Shown: positions 6,137 to 8,884 of the stretch, in pieces | Numbering within the stretch: position 1 is the first letter of the stretch | Layout: the number at the start of each line of letters is the position of its first letter | NCBI GenBank assembly: GCA_020253895.1 | Contig: JADDKG010000362.1 | Location: 1 to 8,884, forward strand | Length of the DNA: 8,884 nucleotides | Reading direction: 5' to 3' | From: Rubrobacter sp. | GTDB taxonomy: Bacteria; Actinomycetota; Rubrobacteria; Rubrobacterales; Rubrobacteraceae | Made by a program: the position numbers and the translations under genes | Notes under the pieces: model-generated | Database searches by the model: none | Seen by the model: only the letters and a program-made list of their open reading frames with translations | What the model was told of the DNA's origin: nothing

Positions 6137-6334
6137 TCAGTAGGCCTCCTCGTCCTCCTCGAAGGGGTCCACGGCCGGGGCGTCGGGGTCGAAGGCGTAG
6201 GGCTCGAAGCTGGAGGAGCCGCAGCGCGGGCACTGGAGCTGCTCGTCGTCCGGCTCCACGGCGGCCTTGAGGCGCGCCTCGCGCTCGGAGAACACATGAC
6301 GGCAGATGCGGCACATCAGCATGGTCTCGCTCAT
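6137..6334 (-). CDS. Small zinc-ribbon protein, 65 residues
   Basis: A very small soluble protein with two Cys pairs, CRIC (Cys8 and Cys11) and CPRC (Cys35 and Cys38), spaced as in a zinc ribbon that holds one zinc ion. The second knuckle continues GSSSFEPYAF. The C-terminus is strongly acidic and disordered (DPDAPAVDPFEEDEEAY). I do not recognise a named family. Such ribbons occur in nucleic-acid or protein-binding adaptors, but no specific role can be assigned. ATG 6334 is well supported by AAGGAG six bases upstream. It is convergent with the glyoxalase gene (13-base gap) and divergent from the membrane protein gene, which leaves about 88 bases that could carry promoters for both. Confidence 0.85.
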   Translation of the reverse strand: MSETMLMCRICRHVFSEREARLKAAVEPDDEQLQCPRCGSSSFEPYAFDPDAPAVDPFEEDEEAY

Positions 6335-6418
6335 GCGGCTCTCCTTCCATTGGCCTACAGGCCCTACACTTTACCGCCCCAGCACCGCCACGTGCACCCG
6401 CGGTTGGCGGCCTGGCGC

Positions 6419-6424
6419 TAGAAT
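6419..6424 (+). promoter_or_regulatory. Candidate -10 element for the small membrane protein gene
   Basis: TAGAAT followed by GCTACCCGT repeats the element at 5697-5711 (13 of 15 bases identical). Transcription would start near 6431. That would exclude ATG 6423 and favour GTG 6432 as a leaderless start, or TTG 6462, which has AGGGGGG (6451-6457) in front. No -35 hexamer is evident. Confidence 0.4.
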
Positions 6425-6890
6425 GCTACCCGTGGAGCCGGAGATCAAACAGGGGGGCGCCTTGAGGGTCGGCATGATCTGGGGCGGCATTGGCGGGGTG
6501 GTGGGCTTTCTGGTCTCGCTGCTCGGCTCTCTCGCCGGGCTGGTGGCCGCCGCGTTCATCGGGCTCTCGTGCGGCCGCCGGGCGGCCGAGGCGGAGCGCG
6601 GCCGGAAGAGGGGTGCCGTGGCCGGTCTTGTGAGCGGCGTGATGGCCGCCCCGGTCTTCGTCCTCGGGGCCTCCGCCGGGGCTCTGGCCGCCGCCCGCCA
6701 GATCGGATCGGCCTCCATGGCCCAAAGCCTCTCGGACTGGATGGGGATGGAGGTCTCCGCCGAGCAGGCGTGGGATCTCTTCCTCCTCAGCGTAGCCTTT
6801 TTCGCCCTGCTCCAGGCTGCCGTCCTGATAGGCGTCTCCGCCGCCGCCGGGGCATGGGCCGGCCGGCGGGGCGGGCCTCAGCCGCCGTAG
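6423..6890 (+). CDS. Small integral membrane protein of unknown function
   Basis: A protein of 142-155 residues, depending on the start, with three to four hydrophobic segments. The first is GGIGGVVGFLVSLLGSLAGL. A basic loop (CGRRAAEAERGRKRG) follows, then a Gly/Ala-rich helix, an amphipathic stretch with LSDWMGMEVSAEQAWDLF and a last helix (FFALLQAAVLIGVSAA). The basic loop suggests it faces the cytoplasm. I do not recognise the family. Start choice is uncertain. ATG 6423 lies inside a TAGAAT promoter-like element. GTG 6432 would be leaderless. TTG 6462 has the best ribosome binding site, AGGGGGG. The annotated end is firm: the TAG at 6888-6890 overlaps the opposing lipoprotein gene tail to tail by 13 bases. 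The AGGGGGG site is a perfect complement of the CCCCCCT in the loops of the RNA at 3303-3495, so this gene is a conceivable target. Confidence 0.75.
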   Translation: MLPVEPEIKQGGALRVGMIWGGIGGVVGFLVSLLGSLAGLVAAAFIGLSCGRRAAEAERGRKRGAVAGLVSGVMAAPVFVLGASAGALAAARQIGSASMAQSLSDWMGMEVSAEQAWDLFLLSVAFFALLQAAVLIGVSAAAGAWAGRRGGPQPP

Positions 6891-7858
6891 ACCACCGGCA
6901 CCTCCACCCCCTGGAACGTCCCGTCGCGGGGGCTCTCCGCGCCCACCAGGAGGGTGGCCCCACCCCGGAACGGAGGCACCTCGAGGGCGGCCTCGAAGTA
7001 CCCCCAGGCCTCGCTCCAGTCGCTGGCGGTCACGCTCTTGCGGGCGAGGACGCTCCCGTCCGGACCCCTCAGCAGCACGGTGGTCCGGGCCTCGAAGTTG
7101 CGCGAGTAGCCGCTTACCGTGAGCGCTTCCGAGATGGCCTGCCCCGGGCGGGGCTCCATCACCACGTTCCTCTCGCCCCGCACCGGCAGCGGGCGGGCGA
7201 GGCTTCCCCCGGCCGGGGCGTAGTCGATGGCCAGCCGCCCCGGGTTCTTAAGCTCGAGGACCCGGTAGCGGAACGGACCGGTGGCGAAGATGTCCACGAA
7301 GAAGCCCCCCTGCGGGTCGCGGACCACGTAGTAGTCGGCGATGATCTCCCCGCCGAACCGGCCGCCGGTCTCCCGGACGGCCTCGATGCCGGGGAGCGAG
7401 ATCCTGCTGTACCCCTCCCCGGTGGGGCTGCTCAGGGTCCACCGGGGCACCCGGCCGGAGTCGAACTCGATGACCACCCGCTCGTATCCTCCGTGTCGCC
7501 CAAACCTCACCTCGGCTATCGACCTGGCGGCCCCGGCCTCGCCGCCGGAGGCCTCCGGGGCGGCGGTAAAGCCACCCTCCCCCGCGGGACGCGCGGCCCT
7601 CTTCTCTTTCTCTGGGTGTCCCGCGCTCTCTCCGCCCGTCCGCTCCGCGACGCCCTCCTCCCGGGCGGTCGCTTCGGCGGGACCGGTGCTCTCCTCCCCG
7701 GCGGCCGTCCGGGCCGGCGCCTCTCGCTGCTCCCGGCTCTGGTTGCCCGCCCCCTCTTCGGGGCCGGGGGCGCCCTGCCGGGCGCAGGAGACGGCGAGCA
7801 GGAGTAGCAGCGCCAGCCCGAGCAGCGCCAGCGCGGGGCTCTTCCGCATGATGGTCAT
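6878..7858 (-). CDS. Lipoprotein with AMIN-like and Gmad2 (Ig-like) domains
   Basis: A 326-residue secreted lipoprotein. The N-terminus MTIMRKS is followed by a long Leu/Ala core and AVSC, with Cys25 as the likely lipidated residue; Ala at -3 makes the lipobox slightly atypical. Residues about 26-112 are a low-complexity Glu/Ala/Gly/Arg linker suited to crossing the wall. Residues about 114-215 resemble the AMIN-like domain (IAEVRFGRHGGYERVVIEF, then LELKNPGRLAIDY). Residues about 232-324 match the Gmad2 Ig-like domain first seen in spore germination proteins (RPGQAISEALTVSGYSRNF, then WGYFEAALEVP). ATG 7858 is chosen because it overlaps the upstream amidase stop as ATGA, a coupled start, and AAGGTGG lies upstream. 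The pairing suggests it binds or positions peptidoglycan for the amidase. A role in germination is unlikely to be the main one, since nothing else for spores is present. Confidence 0.85.
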   Translation of the reverse strand: MTIMRKSPALALLGLALLLLLAVSCARQGAPGPEEGAGNQSREQREAPARTAAGEESTGPAEATAREEGVAERTGGESAGHPEKEKRAARPAGEGGFTAAPEASGGEAGAARSIAEVRFGRHGGYERVVIEFDSGRVPRWTLSSPTGEGYSRISLPGIEAVRETGGRFGGEIIADYYVVRDPQGGFFVDIFATGPFRYRVLELKNPGRLAIDYAPAGGSLARPLPVRGERNVVMEPRPGQAISEALTVSGYSRNFEARTTVLLRGPDGSVLARKSVTASDWSEAWGYFEAALEVPPFRGGATLLVGAESPRDGTFQGVEVPVVYGG

Positions 7859-8884
7859 CTTCGCACCACCTTCATCGCGTCGGCGATCACGTACCCGCTT
7901 CCGGAGGTCCAGCGGGAGACCTGGATCTTCCACTCATCCCCCCGCGAGAGGTTGAAGGTGCCCAGGTAGACCCAGCGTCCGCCGTTGCGGGTCTGGTCCA
8001 CCCACACCCAGCGCCAGCCGGCCGTGGTCTTGATCCCGATGGGGGTGGCCTTGTTGTAGCCTGGGTTGGAGGGCCACCAGGCGTAGACCGCGTAGTCCCC
8101 GGTGGCCGGTATGTCGAAGCGGTACTTCGCCGTGTCGCTTGTCGCCTTGGGCTTGGCGAACCGGTAGTTCCAGTAGTACCTGGAGTCGCTGTAGCGGCTC
8201 CAGCCCCAGCCGGAGGAGGCGCTGAACCGGCCGGAGGTTATGATGTCTGCGTTGTCCACGATCTGGCGGTACCCCCCGGAAGAGCCCCCGGCGTACTGCC
8301 GCACGTACGAGAGGTACTTGTCCCAGTCCCAGTACGGCCCGGGATCGGTGTGGGTCGCCCCGGGCACCTCGCTGTGCCCGATGATGTGGTTCCGGTCGAT
8401 GGGGATGTTGTACTTCTTGCACAGGTAGGCGACCAGCTTGGCCGACGACTGGTACATGGCCTCGGTGAACCACTTGGGGTCGTCTACAAAGCCCTCGTGC
8501 TCGATGCCGATGCTGGTCTGGTTGTACTCCCAGTTCCCGGCGTGCCAGGCGATGTCCTTCTCGCGCACGCTCTGCCCGACGAGCCCGTCCGCCGAGCGGA
8601 TGGTGTAGTGAGCGGAGACGCCCGCCGCCGGGTTCTGGAATCAGTCCATCGCGCTGGCGTAGGAGCCCTGGGTCACGTGGATGACGATCTTGTCTATGGG
8701 GTGCGACCCCGGCCTGCTGGCAGCGGTGTAGTTGCTGGAGGAGGCCGGGTACCAGATGGCGCCGGGGTAGTCCGCGCTGCTCTGGCTGGAGAGCACACCC
8801 TGGGGGCTCGCGCCGCTCTGGGGGGCGAGGCTGATGGTCTCCCCGGTGGAGATGGTGGCGCTGGCCCCGCTCTGCAGCGTCTCG
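7855..8884 (-). pseudogene. N-acetylmuramoyl-L-alanine amidase with golvesin-type C-terminal domain, interrupted by an in-frame TGA (5' end outside window)
   Basis: Amidase_2/PGRP-type enzyme that cleaves the bond between muramic acid and L-Ala in peptidoglycan. 342 codons are visible. Reading from the right edge: a Ser-rich segment, then DYPGAIWYPASSSNY and IVIHVTQGSYASAMD, with zinc ligand His at codon 8679-8677. TGA follows at 8643-8641. The same frame then continues as FQNPAAGVSAHYTIRSADG, HAGNWEYNQTSIGIEHEG, GHSEVPGATHTDPGPYWDW (second zinc His at 8376-8374, zinc Asp at 8346-8344) and a C-terminal golvesin/xanthan-lyase-like binding domain ending DAMKVVRR. Homologues usually have Trp before FQNP, so TGG has become TGA. 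Nothing else is damaged, which fits a recent mutation, a sequence error or read-through. The fragment from GTG 8568 would lack the first zinc ligand. TGA is a normal stop elsewhere in the window. The stop overlaps the lipoprotein start (ATGA). Confidence 0.85.

Noticed and set aside
6306..6422. Longer start for the membrane protein
   Set aside because: The extension overlaps the zinc-ribbon gene start, has no ribosome binding site and crosses the TAGAAT promoter-like element.
6569..7807. Long plus-strand frame of 412 codons
   Set aside because: Composition is Gly/Arg/Pro-rich with no recognisable motif. It lies opposite the well-supported lipoprotein gene and over the membrane protein gene in another frame, as expected in high-GC DNA.
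8641..8643. Selenocysteine insertion at the in-frame TGA
   Set aside because: The family position is Trp, not Cys or Sec, and it is not catalytic. No SECIS-like hairpin was identified just downstream.

Overview
The window is a piece of a high-GC bacterial chromosome. Its codon use, its G-rich ribosome binding sites and its gene set suggest an actinobacterium of the Rubrobacter type. The gene set is C50 carotenoid genes, an actinobacterial-style C-rich-loop RNA, an AMIN-like/Gmad2 lipoprotein and an amidase with a golvesin-type C-terminal domain. The genus is inferred from this combination and was not confirmed by a search.

Left third (1-2975): a compact carotenoid locus. A CrtI/CrtD-type FAD desaturase (minus strand, running off the left edge) overlaps by 4 bases a UbiA-family lycopene elongase (minus). 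Head to head with the elongase is a CruF-type carotenoid hydratase (plus). The same three families, CrtD, LyeJ and CruF, convert lycopene to bacterioruberin in haloarchaea. Bacterioruberin pigments are also known from Rubrobacter.

Centre (2976-5742): a 70-residue protein of unknown function is followed by a 240-base gap without a protein gene. This gap holds two stem-loops whose loops carry the same 12-mer with six cytosines. That is the signature of the actinobacterial 6C RNA family, and promoter-like sequences lie just upstream. Facing it on the minus strand are a flavin reductase-like protein and a UbiB/ABC1-family protein. The latter has lost the lysine and other key residues of the kinase fold, so it looks like a pseudokinase.

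Right third (5743-8884): a glyoxalase I-like protein with all four metal ligands (plus), a 65-residue zinc-ribbon protein (minus) and a small membrane protein (plus). Last comes a coupled minus-strand pair, an N-acetylmuramoyl-L-alanine amidase (running off the right edge) and an AMIN-like/Gmad2 lipoprotein, which suggests joint work on the cell envelope. The amidase frame holds one in-frame TGA, apparently in place of a conserved tryptophan, between its first zinc ligand and the rest of the active site.

No tRNA, rRNA, CRISPR array, insertion sequence or clear U-tract terminator was seen. The AT-rich patch at about 2950-3012 is the only strong break in base composition.
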